From: Trichocoleus desertorum NBK24
GTDB lineage: Bacteria > Cyanobacteriota > Cyanobacteriia > FACHB-46
Reading direction: 5' to 3'
NCBI RefSeq assembly: GCF_030409055.1
Contig: NZ_CP116619.1
Location: 2,574,628 to 2,638,627 of the forward strand
DNA: 64,000 nt
How positions within the stretch are numbered: position 1 is the stretch's first letter; each line of letters starts with the position of its first letter. The notes under the pieces are model-generated. The model worked only from the letters and a program-made list of their open reading frames with translations. It did not search any database and was not told the DNA's origin. Position numbers and translations under genes: made by a program. Of the stretch, positions 29,232 through 38,681 are shown piece after piece.

Positions 29232-29641
29232 GCTTCTAATTCTTCACAAGACCATTTGGACTAGACTACCAAATTTGGGTGAAGGATGGGTCTTGTCAGC
29301 GTTAAGGATTTAGTTTTTTTCGGTTAAAGTTGTGGCGATCGCCTAGTTTCCGTGGTCTTTCTGGGAAAGCACTGTGGGAAAGCACTAAGCGGTTTTTAGT
29401 TTAACTCTGGATGATCTATTTCTTTGTCAAAAACAAAAGAACTTAACGATCAGCTTGCTGCCCAGAATGCTCAATTTTTAGCCTCAATTCTTAGGCTCAA
29501 TATTTGAAAGATTAATCTTGCTAGTCCTAGCTTGTGGGCGATCGCACTAAGGGATCGGCTCGTTACAATAGAGGGATAGGGTTCCGAGGATTCGGACTCG
29601 CGAAGCTTAAAATTATTTAATCAATTCCAGTCACCCACTCG
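29232..29641. other. Divergent intergenic region, guaB3 / mutS2
   Basis: 410 bases. It includes a 13-bp tandem duplication, TGGGAAAGCACTG/TGGGAAAGCACTA at 29362-29387. A GCGATCGC site lies near 29539, upstream of mutS2. No other gene is seen. Confidence 0.5.
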
Positions 29642-32047
29642 TTGAGACTCGGCACGCAGACTTTGATTCAATCTGAAACTTTAGACCTTTTAGAATGGCC
29701 ACGCCTGTGTCAGCATCTATCAACCTTTGCTGCCACTAAGTTAGGGGCGATCGCAGCACGGCATCTCACCATTCCCACCACATTAAATGAAAGCTTAGGG
29801 CTACTTGCCCAAACCCAGGAAGTTTATCAACTAGAAAGTCGCCTCACATCGGGGCTGTCGTTTGAGGGCATTAGTGATATTGGCGAGGCGCTAGAGCGGG
29901 CAGAGCGGCAAGGACTATTAACCGGGGAAGAGCTGTTTGCGATCGCCACGACTTTAGCAGGAGCACGCAACCTCCGTCGTGTGATCGACAACCAAACAGA
30001 CGTGCCTGTCTTAACTGAGCTAGTGGCAGAACTGCGAACCTATCCAGAATTAGAACAAGAAATTCATCGCTGCATTGATGAGCGCGGCAAGGTGATGGAC
30101 CGAGCTAGCCCGAAGCTGGGCGAAATTCGGGAGCAACAAAAGCAAGTGCGCGATCGCGTCTATCAAATGTTGCAAAACATTCTGCAACGGCAATCGAATG
30201 CGGTGCAGGAACAGTTAATTACACAGCGGAGCGATCGCTTTGTGCTTCCCGTGAAAGCGCCGCAGAAAGATGCAATTCCGGGCATTATTCATGACACCTC
30301 CATGAGTGGGGCGACGCTGTATGTCGAGCCTCATTCCACGGTGCAGTTGAATAACCAGTTGCGGCAACTCCTCCGGCGAGAACAAGCGGAAGAAGAAGCA
30401 GTGCGTCAAGTGCTGACCACTCAAGTTGCTGAAGTCAAGGCAGATTTGGAACGGTTGTTGGCGATCGCGACCACGCTCGACTTAGCCACAGCCCGCGCCC
30501 GCTACAGCTTATGGTTGCAAGCCAATCCACCCCGCTTTGTGGATCGAACGGCAGGAGAAAACGTCACCCTGCGAAACTTGCGCCATCCGCTCCTAGTTTG
30601 GCAACAACAGCACGAACAAGGGCGAGCCGTGGTGCCCATCGATCTGATGATTCGGCCCCAAATTCGCGTGGTCGCCATCACCGGACCCAACACGGGTGGT
30701 AAGACTGTAACACTAAAAACTTTGGGCTTAGCGGCTTTGATGGCAAAGGTGGGGCTGTTTATCCCGGCTCGCGAACCTGTAGAAATTCCTTGGTTTGACC
30801 AAGTTCTGACTGACATTGGCGATGAGCAGTCTATTGAGCAAAACCTTTCGACCTTTTCTGGGCACATTCGTCGGATTAGCCGCATTCTTGAGGCCATGAC
30901 GGAGCGATCGCTGGTACTGCTTGATGAGGTGGGCGCAGGCACCGACCCCTCGGAAGGCAGCGCTTTGGCTGTAGCGTTGTTGAAGTACTTGGCAGATCAG
31001 GCTCAATTGGCGATCGCCACTACTCACTTTGGCGAACTTAAAGCCCTGAAATATCAGGACGATCGGTTTGAGAACGCTGCCGTTGAGTTTGATGATGTCA
31101 CCCTCTCTCCTACCTATCGTCTGCTTTGGGGTATTCCGGGTCGCTCGAATGCTTTGACGATCGCGCGTCGGCTCGGTTTGAAAGCAGAAATCACTACCCA
31201 AGCGCAGCAATATGTCGGGGGCGCTTCCGAAGAAGTGAATGAGGTGATTGCAGGTCTAGAGGCACAGCGCCGACAACAAGAAACTAAAGCTCAAGAAGCC
31301 TCACAACTGCTGGAGCAAGCGGAACGATTACATCGACAAGTTTCGCAGAAAGCGACTGCACTCCAGGAGCGAGAGCGGGATTTGCAATTAGCGCAAGAAC
31401 GAGCAGTCCAAGAGGCGATCGCTCAAGCCAAAGGGGAAATTGCCCAGGTGATTCGACAATTGCAGCAAGGCCCAATGAGCGCCCAGGAAGCCCAAAAAGC
31501 GACTAATGCGCTCAACGAAATTGCGGGTCGTCGTCTACCCTCGAAGCAAAAACCAGTTCCCCCAAAACCTGCTTTTCGTCCGCAAGTGGGCGATCGCATC
31601 CGGATTCCCCGCTTAGGTCAGACCGCTGAAGTTCTCAGTGGCCCTGATGATGATGGGGAACTAACGGTGCGGTTTGGCTTAATGAAAATGACGGTGAAGC
31701 TCCAGGATGTCGAATCGCTGGATGGGCAAAAGCCAGAAATAGTAGCCAAGCCCAAGCCAGCGCCAGAACCTCCCCCGTTAGAGACCAAGCCTGCTCCAGT
31801 CATTCGCACTTCTCGCAATACGGTAGACATTCGTGGCAGCCGAGTAGCTGACTCGGAAACTAGCTTGGAGGAAGCCATTAGAGAGGCTCAAGCTCAAGGA
31901 ACCCTGTGGATTATTCATGGTCATGGTACCGGACGCTTACGCCAAGGCGTGCATGAGTTTTTGAAGCACCATCCGCAAGTGGAGCGTTTTGAGCTGGCTG
32001 AGCAAGCGGAAGGAGGTTCTGGGGTGACGGTGGCCTATCTGAAGTAA
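29642..32047 (+). CDS. mutS2: MutS2-type ATPase/endonuclease
   Basis: 801 aa. The frame has no ATG near its beginning; an in-frame stop lies at 29618 and TTG at 29642 (LRLGTQTLIQSETL) is the plausible start. Domains are an N-terminal MutS clamp/lever region, an ATPase with Walker A TGPNTGGKT (about 344-352) and Walker B LVLLDEVGAGTDPSEG (about 424), a coiled coil (530-620), a basic KOW-like segment, and a C-terminal Smr nuclease domain with VDIRGSRV (about 728) and HGHGTGRLRQGV. It lacks the MutS mismatch-recognition domain. Family members suppress recombination or split collided ribosomes; which applies in cyanobacteria is not settled. Confidence 0.95.
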   Translation: MRLGTQTLIQSETLDLLEWPRLCQHLSTFAATKLGAIAARHLTIPTTLNESLGLLAQTQEVYQLESRLTSGLSFEGISDIGEALERAERQGLLTGEELFAIATTLAGARNLRRVIDNQTDVPVLTELVAELRTYPELEQEIHRCIDERGKVMDRASPKLGEIREQQKQVRDRVYQMLQNILQRQSNAVQEQLITQRSDRFVLPVKAPQKDAIPGIIHDTSMSGATLYVEPHSTVQLNNQLRQLLRREQAEEEAVRQVLTTQVAEVKADLERLLAIATTLDLATARARYSLWLQANPPRFVDRTAGENVTLRNLRHPLLVWQQQHEQGRAVVPIDLMIRPQIRVVAITGPNTGGKTVTLKTLGLAALMAKVGLFIPAREPVEIPWFDQVLTDIGDEQSIEQNLSTFSGHIRRISRILEAMTERSLVLLDEVGAGTDPSEGSALAVALLKYLADQAQLAIATTHFGELKALKYQDDRFENAAVEFDDVTLSPTYRLLWGIPGRSNALTIARRLGLKAEITTQAQQYVGGASEEVNEVIAGLEAQRRQQETKAQEASQLLEQAERLHRQVSQKATALQERERDLQLAQERAVQEAIAQAKGEIAQVIRQLQQGPMSAQEAQKATNALNEIAGRRLPSKQKPVPPKPAFRPQVGDRIRIPRLGQTAEVLSGPDDDGELTVRFGLMKMTVKLQDVESLDGQKPEIVAKPKPAPEPPPLETKPAPVIRTSRNTVDIRGSRVADSETSLEEAIREAQAQGTLWIIHGHGTGRLRQGVHEFLKHHPQVERFELAEQAEGGSGVTVAYLK

Positions 32048-32055
32048 ACCGAACC

Positions 32056-32106
32056 TTGGGGGCACTCGCCCCCAAACCCCCGCTGAGGGACGGTTGCGTC
32101 CCTCAG
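32056..32106. terminator. Double hairpin between convergent mutS2 and hybrid kinase genes
   Basis: Two adjacent perfect hairpins are present. The first pairs TTGGGGGC with GCCCCCAA (32056-32075) around ACTC. The second pairs CTGAGGGACG with CGTCCCTCAG (32083-32106) around GTTG. They may end transcription from both sides, although U-runs are lacking, and they look like a mobile palindromic repeat rather than a simple terminator. Confidence 0.6.
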
Positions 32107-32194
32107 ACTCCCTCCAAACGAGTTTGACTGTAGGCGTTTCGGGCTATGGATTTTTGGGGTTAGGTGGTCAATTGTGAAGGTAGGGGATTGAGAG

Positions 32195-34657
32195 TTATGC
32201 AATGGCATCGGTTGCCCGTCCCATCAGTTGCGCGATCGCTCGGATGAGTTCGTCGGGTTCGATCGGCTTTGCCATATGCTGTTGAAACCCGGCTGCTAGC
32301 ACTTGTTGTTGGTTAGTTTCGCCTGCATAGGCAGTTAGGGCGATCGCGGGAATGGTGCCGCCTTGGTGAGGAGGCAGCGATCGCACCTGGCGAATCAGCA
32401 TATAACCATCGACTTGGGGCATGCCGATGTCGCTCAAAAGTAAATCAGGTGATGTTTGGCTGAGCAGTTGGAGCGCTGCCGTTGCAGACTCAGCGTTGGT
32501 GACTATGGCTCCAGCCTGCTCCAAAACAAAACTCACTACTTCTCGCGTATCCGTATCGTCATCGACTAGCAAAATTCTTAGATTTTTTAGGAGAGGCTCT
32601 AGGCAAAGGGGTTGGGCATTCGTGGGCAAGAGGTCATGCTGGCCGACTTCTCCTTGCTGCCAAATGGGTAAGCGCACCAAAAAAGTCGCTCCTTGGTCTT
32701 CTCCAGCACTTGCTGCTTGGATTACGCCACCATGCAGTTCTATTAAGTTCCGAGCGATCGCCAAGCCTAGCCCTAAGCCACCGAAAATGCGAGTGGTGGT
32801 GCTATCTGCCTGACGAAAATAATCAAAGATATAAGCTAGAAATTCTGGGGCAATGCCTCTACCTGTATCACTCACTCGAATTTGAGCTTGCTGAGCAACT
32901 TGCTCCAGCTTCACTTCTACCCGTCCACCCGGAGGAGTGAATTTCACCGCATTGGAGAGCAAGTTCCAAATGACCTGTTGCAGTCGGTTTTGATCGCCTG
33001 AGACTTTGCCCACTGTGCCATCCAAGATAGCTTGAATCTGGATCGACTTCGCTTCTGCGGCCAACCGGACTGTCTCGATCGCGGCGTTAATTACAACGGC
33101 TAAGCTGACCGGATGAGCACTCAGAGTTAGCTTGCCTTGCAAAATTCGAGAAACATCCAGCAAATCTTCAATTAGCTGAGTTTGCAGCTTGGCATTACGC
33201 TCAATCGTCTCCAATGCTAAAGCCGCTTTGGCAGGTTCTAGCTTGCCCCCTCTCAACAACTTGACCCAACCCAAAATGGGATTGAGTGGGGTACGCAATT
33301 CGTGGGACAGCACAGCCAGAAATTCGTCTTTGATCCGGTTGGCCGCTTCCGCTTCTGCTCGTAAGCTTTTCTGCTCCTGATATAGCTCTGTCGTCCCAAT
33401 GGCTGAGGCAGATAAGTTAGCCAGCGCCATTCCCACTCGAACTTCTGTGGAACTAAATTGGTGGGGTTGGTGATAATAAAACACCAAAGTTCCAGAGGTT
33501 TCGCCATGAATTTTCAGCGGCAATACTAGAAGCGCCAGAATCCCTTCTTGGCGATAGTTTGCCTTGCGAATTTCTAGGAGGGGTGACTGCTCTACATCCT
33601 CGATCACATAAGGCTGGTCTGGCATGGACGGTGTGGCGGTCGTCACTTGAATCACAGATTGTTGATACGCCTCCGACAAACCTGCGGCTGAGACGACTTG
33701 CCACTTATTGAGGGAAGGCAGAAAGCGCCAAACTGCATAGGCATCTGCGGCAATCAAACTGCAAGATAGATTTAGAATCTTGGGCAACAGAGCATTGAGT
33801 TCTAGAGAACTAATTAGCGTACTGGAGGCTTCGACCAACAACGTTAGCTTCTGCTCGACACTTTGCTGAAGTCGCAGGGCTTCTTCCCGTTGCTGGAGGG
33901 CTGCGTGAGCGGCTTGGTAGAGACGAGCATTGTCTACAGCGATCGCGGCCCGCTGTGCCAAATCTTCTGCCAAAACCAAATCAACTCTTTCATAGCGCTG
34001 CTCAGATTCAGCCGTGGCAAAGGTAATGACACCCAACACGCGATCGCGAGCAATCAGTGGCACCACCATCAAGGACTGGCAACCCAAACTACGCAACAGC
34101 TTTAAATGAACCGCATCTTGGGCATAGGCAACCAAGAAATCTTCGGAGATATGAGGAATTAGCTCTGAAGCTCTAGTTCGCACACTGTGGGCAGGGCCGA
34201 AAAGAGCGTGGAGCGGAGGTGGATAATGCTGGTTTAATTCCCACGCTTGAGCCACCTTAACAGGATCGAGATGAACCACAGCCAAGCGTTGCAACGTCCC
34301 ATCTGGACTCAAGACATCCACAAAACACCAATCCGCGATCGTTGAAACGGCGAGTTGGGCCACACTATTTAATGTCGCTTCATAGTCGAGAGAGCTGGCT
34401 AGGACTCGGCTTACTCCCGCTAAAAATGCGGCCCGTCGCTCTGCCGATTCGGCCACAGTCCGGGCTGCCTGCTCTCGCACTAGGAGCTGCTGTCCTTCAG
34501 CTTTTGCCTTTTGCAGTGCTTGGGTGCGTTGGCTCAATACTTCCAGCTCATCATTGCGCTGGCGTAGTGCTGCTATCTCACAGAGGAGTTGCTCTCTAGT
34601 TTTGTCTTCATCTCTCATCTGAATCAGCAAACCTTGTTTGAGACAGTTCTCAAGCAC
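32195..34657 (-). CDS. Two-GAF hybrid sensor histidine kinase with C-terminal receiver
   Basis: 820 aa from a GTG start. Met14 (MRDEDKTREQ, codon near 34618) is more likely because it begins the coiled coil. Domain order: coiled coil (15-75), GAF (about 78-250), GAF (about 268-425), HisKA with SHELRTPLNPILGW (His452), HATPase_c (NLLSNAVKFT 565-574, DTGRGIAP, GLGLGLAIA) and a receiver (about 694-812) with Asp699-Asp700, phospho-acceptor Asp743 and a Lys near 797. Neither GAF has a Cys-His chromophore site. No transmembrane helix is present. Phosphorelay output is not evident because no Hpt or regulator gene is adjacent. Confidence 0.93.
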   Translation of the reverse strand: MLENCLKQGLLIQMRDEDKTREQLLCEIAALRQRNDELEVLSQRTQALQKAKAEGQQLLVREQAARTVAESAERRAAFLAGVSRVLASSLDYEATLNSVAQLAVSTIADWCFVDVLSPDGTLQRLAVVHLDPVKVAQAWELNQHYPPPLHALFGPAHSVRTRASELIPHISEDFLVAYAQDAVHLKLLRSLGCQSLMVVPLIARDRVLGVITFATAESEQRYERVDLVLAEDLAQRAAIAVDNARLYQAAHAALQQREEALRLQQSVEQKLTLLVEASSTLISSLELNALLPKILNLSCSLIAADAYAVWRFLPSLNKWQVVSAAGLSEAYQQSVIQVTTATPSMPDQPYVIEDVEQSPLLEIRKANYRQEGILALLVLPLKIHGETSGTLVFYYHQPHQFSSTEVRVGMALANLSASAIGTTELYQEQKSLRAEAEAANRIKDEFLAVLSHELRTPLNPILGWVKLLRGGKLEPAKAALALETIERNAKLQTQLIEDLLDVSRILQGKLTLSAHPVSLAVVINAAIETVRLAAEAKSIQIQAILDGTVGKVSGDQNRLQQVIWNLLSNAVKFTPPGGRVEVKLEQVAQQAQIRVSDTGRGIAPEFLAYIFDYFRQADSTTTRIFGGLGLGLAIARNLIELHGGVIQAASAGEDQGATFLVRLPIWQQGEVGQHDLLPTNAQPLCLEPLLKNLRILLVDDDTDTREVVSFVLEQAGAIVTNAESATAALQLLSQTSPDLLLSDIGMPQVDGYMLIRQVRSLPPHQGGTIPAIALTAYAGETNQQQVLAAGFQQHMAKPIEPDELIRAIAQLMGRATDAIA

Positions 34658-34683
34658 TAGTCGAAAGCACTAATCGAAAGCAC
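34652..34683. repeat. 13-bp-period tandem repeat at the kinase 5' end
   Basis: AAGCACTAGTCGA (34652-34664), AAGCACTAATCGA (34665-34677) and a partial AAGCAC (34678-34683) lie at and just upstream of the alternative GTG start of the kinase. Confidence 0.65.
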
Positions 34684-35164
34684 AGACAGCAACCTCTAGA
34701 GCGTATTTGTATCCTGCTGTTGCAGTTGAAATTAGCCTAAGCCGCAGTCCCTGAGAGCACTCAACCGTGAGGCGACTTTGGACCCAGTAATGCACAAGTA
34801 ACGCAACAGCGGGCGTGAAAAAGTTAGCCATCTATATTCAAGTTATAGAAGCACTCCTAAGGACTGGAGCGCAATTCATATCAGATTCTTTAGACTTATG
34901 CTCTAGGCTTAGACGGGCGATCGCTTCTGGCATTTTTCTGGTATTCGCTGAGGTTGCTCCTACAAGCAGGGTATTCCTGAACTTCATTCACCGTTCATAC
35001 TTCGTAATTCTCTGGGCAAGAGCAATGTACCTTCTGATAGACGGCGCTTCTATCTAGGCACCGTAGGATTCATTTCAAAAGGATATTGATGTCGCCGTAT
35101 AGATCGCGTCGCTATTTTTTGACCAAAACTAGCAGAGCTTCACTAGAATCACGAGGAGATTGGT
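34658..35164. other. Divergent intergenic region, kinase / small secreted protein
   Basis: 507 bases. Apart from the 13-bp repeat at its left edge nothing clear is seen. A 80-residue frame at 34815-35057 starts with GTG, lacks a ribosome binding site and has no recognisable motif, so it is not called. Confidence 0.45.
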
Positions 35165-35515
35165 ATGCAACGAATTCTTGTCGCAGTTGGACAGTTTATT
35201 CGCAGTAGTCTGGTGGTGATTGGGTTGGTTGGTGTACTGAGCCTATCTAGCCTGATCATTTCGCAAGCTAGCTACGCTGACAACGCAAACGTGCGTAACT
35301 TTAAGACCGACCAAGTCAACCCATCCAAGGCAGAAAAGCAGTCGGTGGAAACAAGGGAACAAGCTTATAACAACGCCACAAGATTTGCTAAAGATCCCAA
35401 TGGTCTAGAGCAAGAATACGAAAAGAACTTCAAATCTTACGAAGAGAAACACCCTGATGCGGGCCTTGTAAAAGGTGCAAAACATCTAATCGAAAAAGTT
35501 ACAGGCAACGACTAG
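35165..35515 (+). CDS. Small secreted protein, unknown function
   Basis: 116 aa. A GAGGAG ribosome binding site precedes the ATG by 6 bases. Residues 1-38 form a Sec signal peptide (hydrophobic SLVVIGLVGVLSLSSLII, then SQASYADN, cleavage probably after SYA). The mature 78 residues are highly charged and helical (SKAEKQSVETREQAYNNATRFAKDPNG...KNFKSYEEKHPDAGLVKGAKHLIEKVTGND). It loosely resembles the small cyanobacterial proteins annotated as low-temperature-induced, but this is not firm. A terminator follows at 35641, so it is probably monocistronic. Confidence 0.75.
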   Translation: MQRILVAVGQFIRSSLVVIGLVGVLSLSSLIISQASYADNANVRNFKTDQVNPSKAEKQSVETREQAYNNATRFAKDPNGLEQEYEKNFKSYEEKHPDAGLVKGAKHLIEKVTGND

Positions 35516-35640
35516 AACTCACAGTTGGATTTCTGGTTCAAGCGGATGTGTTCATGGCTACGTCAGAACTTAATGGTTGAATTTTGCCAGCCTATACAAC
35601 TTCAACCGCTGGCCTAAATCCTTAAAAATGGCTTATTTTT

Positions 35641-35672
35641 CCCATCTAATTTTTAGATTTAGATGGGTTTTT
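35641..35672 (+). terminator. Rho-independent terminator after the small secreted protein
   Basis: CCCATCTAA and TTAGATGGG form a 9-bp stem around a short loop and are followed by TTTTTC. The rest of the 355-base gap to the next gene shows nothing else. Confidence 0.88.
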
Positions 35673-35870
35673 CTTATGTATAAATTAATATCCCAGCTAG
35701 GATAATCAACTCACTATTTGAGAGCAATAATTTTCTGCCATTCTGTCCTGAGTCTTACTAGACTAGGCGTTAGATATAAGTTAAGTCCAAAAAGCCAAAT
35801 CCAGATTAAGCCTAGAAATTCCTAGTGGCGTTTCTCCCTCAGTAGATTCCCAACTCTTATTTAGAACCTT

Positions 35871-36842
35871 ATGAATTTTCTGCGCCAGCTTCGGAGTCTT
35901 GACAACCAACTGAAAGCGCTCTTGGCAACTGTGGTGATTAGTGTGGTGTGGCTGGTTTATGCGGTCACAACAATTCAACCCGGTGATGCGGAAATCCTGG
36001 CGAATCAACCCCAACCGATCGCGATCGCCTCAGTTCCGCCCAGTCAAATGCGGCCATCTGAGAACCGAGCTAGTGCTTCACCGCCAGCTACCTCACCGTC
36101 AGCCACCTCACGGCCAGCTTCAGTCACAGTGCCCACGGTTCCTCTAGAGCCACCCGCTACTCGACCCATCCAATCCCCAACACAATCCCAGCAATCTCCT
36201 CAGCCACCTCAGCCACCAACTAATTCGCCCGCTGTGCCCACTTACCAACCGAGGGAACTTGTCGCTTTCGCAGACCCCACAAACTACGGGGAGCGAGTGG
36301 TCAGGGATACCTATGGTCACCCAGTGGCTCAGGCACCCATTATTGTGCTACACGAAACGGTCAGTTCTGCCAACAGCACTATCTCATTTTTTCAGACTCC
36401 TCATCCTAGAGATGAAGACCAAGCTAGCTACCATGCTCTGATTACGCAAGATGGCACCATTGTTTACCTTGTGCCTCCCGATAAGCGAGCCTTTGGAGCT
36501 GGCAACTCCGTGTTTAATGGCCTCAATGGCCCGGAGGCGGTGAAAACTCATCCTAAATTTCCACCTTCTGTCAACAATTTTGCCTACCATATCTCTTTAG
36601 AAACCCCACCCGATGGCCGTAACAATGCCAATCGTCACAGCGGCTACACAGCAGCCCAGTACCAATCGCTGAGCTGGTTGGTTGCGAGAGCAGCGGTGCC
36701 CGAATCGAGAATTACTACTCACCAAGCGGTCGATCGCTCTGGATCTCGGAAAGATCCTCGCAGCTTTAATCAGCAAACATTCCTGACGCTGCTACGCTCT
36801 TATACTCGACCTGCTCAGACGGCTCCTACACCGCGTGGCTAA
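35871..36842 (+). CDS. Membrane-anchored N-acetylmuramoyl-L-alanine amidase (Amidase_2)
   Basis: 323 aa. One N-terminal membrane helix (about 15-34) is followed by a Pro/Ser/Thr-rich linker (about 48-122). The Amidase_2 domain (about 140-310) has zinc-ligand-type residues in IIVLHETV (His near 160), an active-site-like YHALI, and a C-terminal THQAVDRSGSRKDPRSF block with His and Asp. It would cleave the amide between MurNAc and the stem peptide in the periplasm. It may be anchored as a signal anchor or released after cleavage. It stands alone and converges with the porin gene. Confidence 0.9.
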   Translation: MNFLRQLRSLDNQLKALLATVVISVVWLVYAVTTIQPGDAEILANQPQPIAIASVPPSQMRPSENRASASPPATSPSATSRPASVTVPTVPLEPPATRPIQSPTQSQQSPQPPQPPTNSPAVPTYQPRELVAFADPTNYGERVVRDTYGHPVAQAPIIVLHETVSSANSTISFFQTPHPRDEDQASYHALITQDGTIVYLVPPDKRAFGAGNSVFNGLNGPEAVKTHPKFPPSVNNFAYHISLETPPDGRNNANRHSGYTAAQYQSLSWLVARAAVPESRITTHQAVDRSGSRKDPRSFNQQTFLTLLRSYTRPAQTAPTPRG

Positions 36843-36883
36843 TCGCTACTCCCTGGCGATCGCTGCCTAGACTCAGATCATCC

Positions 36884-38681
36884 TTAAAACTGAAACACGG
36901 TTCTAACCACGCCCACAAAGACATCATCATTTTCTGCATTGTGATTCGGTGCTGTGAGCCAGATGATTCCTGGCGTGACGGTAACGTTGTCATTGAAGCG
37001 GTATTTATAGAAAGTCTCCAAATGGAGAGAAGTGTCTCGGTCGGGTTGCCCACCATTGAGATTATTGCTAATTGCGGTGACTTTGGGTTCCATACCGACT
37101 AATATGCCGCCCAAGTTTCCTTCCTTACCCAAGTCGGGAAAGGCGATCGTCACGGCCCAGTTCCACACATCCGATTTGCCAGTACCGATGTAGCGTTGGT
37201 TAGAGTATCCGACCCAGCCGCCTAAAGCAAAATTGCGACTCAGGGTGAAGGTACTAGAAATGCCATAGGAATCGACGCTGACGGGTCTGCCGAAGGTACT
37301 GTTGGCTAGGTTGCTCCCTGTGGAGGTGCCAAAGGCAGGGCTAAAACCGGGCGTGTAGCTGTTGACATAGGTAAAGCCGATGCGGGCGCGATCGCTAGGG
37401 CTAACAATCAATTGAGCCAACGCGCCATACTGCCCATCAAACAAACCATTTTTCTCAACTGGATCGGCGGCATTTGGTACCAGGTAGCCCAGGTTGAGTT
37501 CCAGATTGTCGTTAAAGAGATGCCGCAGCCCGAAGCCAGCGCCACCGGAGTAGTTATAAATTGGGTTGCGGAGAGCGAATAACGAGACCGCACCGCCATC
37601 AAAGTATGGATTGAGTTGCGAAGATGCGTCTATATCTACAAAGCCATTACCCGTGCCTGCCAGGTAAACATTGGTTCTAGGCCCCACCGGAAAGCGATAG
37701 CGCAGCAAACCCAGAATAAAAGAGTTGTTGCTGTCCCCATCAAACTCCACTCTGCCTTCATTGGTGAGCAAGGGGCCACTGCCTTCATTCAAAATTAAGC
37801 CAGTTCCTCTCGTACCCGGAGTTGTCCCTCCTAAAGGCTCGATATTGTTGGCCTGTAGGCGAGTGGTTAATAAATCCTGGCCTGTGAAACTGGTATCCAA
37901 ATTAAGGCGAACTCTGGTGCCCAAAGTAGGGATCTGCTCAGCAGGTTGACCATCAGCGCGATCGCCCCCTAACACACTCACCAGACCCACCAACGCTTCC
38001 CCATGCAACTTGGTGGTAGTCGAGAACTGGTTGGCCTCTAGTTCCGCTGTGCGAACTTCTAGCGTATCGACTCGCCCCCGCAAAACACTCAGCTCTGCTG
38101 CGAACTCTTCCTGCAATCTTTAGTAAGATCGCCAAATCTTCTTTACGAACTAGATCAGTGGTTCCAGCAGAAATTAACTCTTGAATTCGATCTAGCGCTG
38201 CATTCACACCCGCCGCAAATTCATACCGAGTCAGCGATCGATTGCCTCGAAAGGTGCCATCTGGATAGCCCGCAATTACACCATACCTTTCAACCAGCGA
38301 TTGCAATGCCTGAAAAGCCCAGTCTGTCGGTTGCACATCGGATAACTGCGAAACTGAAGTCACTTGAGCGAGCGGTTGATCTTCATTAACCGTGATTGCT
38401 AGTACTTCTGTAGGTAGGCTCTCTGCGGTTGGGGTGGGCAAATTCGAGGTGTCTAAGGGTGGAGTAGCTGACTTTAAGGGTTTTGAGGTTGAAACTTCAG
38501 CAACAACCAGGCTTGGATGGGCAGAACTCCCGATCGCACTCGTTAGCGCTAAATTTTTTGCAACTAGGTTTTCCCCAGCCAACGTCATAGATGAATCAAT
38601 AAGATAGAACCCTAAAACCGCTGAATTGATTAATAAAGAATAGCCAAAAAACCGTCTCATATAGCCCTCATCAGAAGTCAA
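36884..38681 (-). pseudogene. Iron-uptake-type SLH/OprB porin, frameshifted
   Basis: Two overlapping minus-strand frames make one protein. The upstream frame (to about 38115) encodes a signal region, an SLH domain (about residues 111-165, SDVQPTDWAFQALQSLVERYGVIAGYPDGTF) and the start of the coiled coil TDLVRKEDLAILLK. The downstream frame (36884-38116) continues the coiled coil with LQEEFAAELSVLRGRVDTLE and then the whole OprB-like beta barrel ending in VVRTVFQF. One base too many between 38115 and 38125 (coding strand CTAAAGATTGCAGG) breaks the frame exactly inside the coiled coil. Restored length is about 600 aa, normal for cyanobacterial iron uptake porins. The terminal Phe expected for outer-membrane insertion is present, so the barrel is intact. 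A sequencing error or a real recent mutation are both possible. Confidence 0.88.

Noticed and set aside
34815..35057. 80-codon frame upstream of the small secreted protein
   Set aside because: GTG start without a ribosome binding site, no domain, and located in a divergent promoter region.
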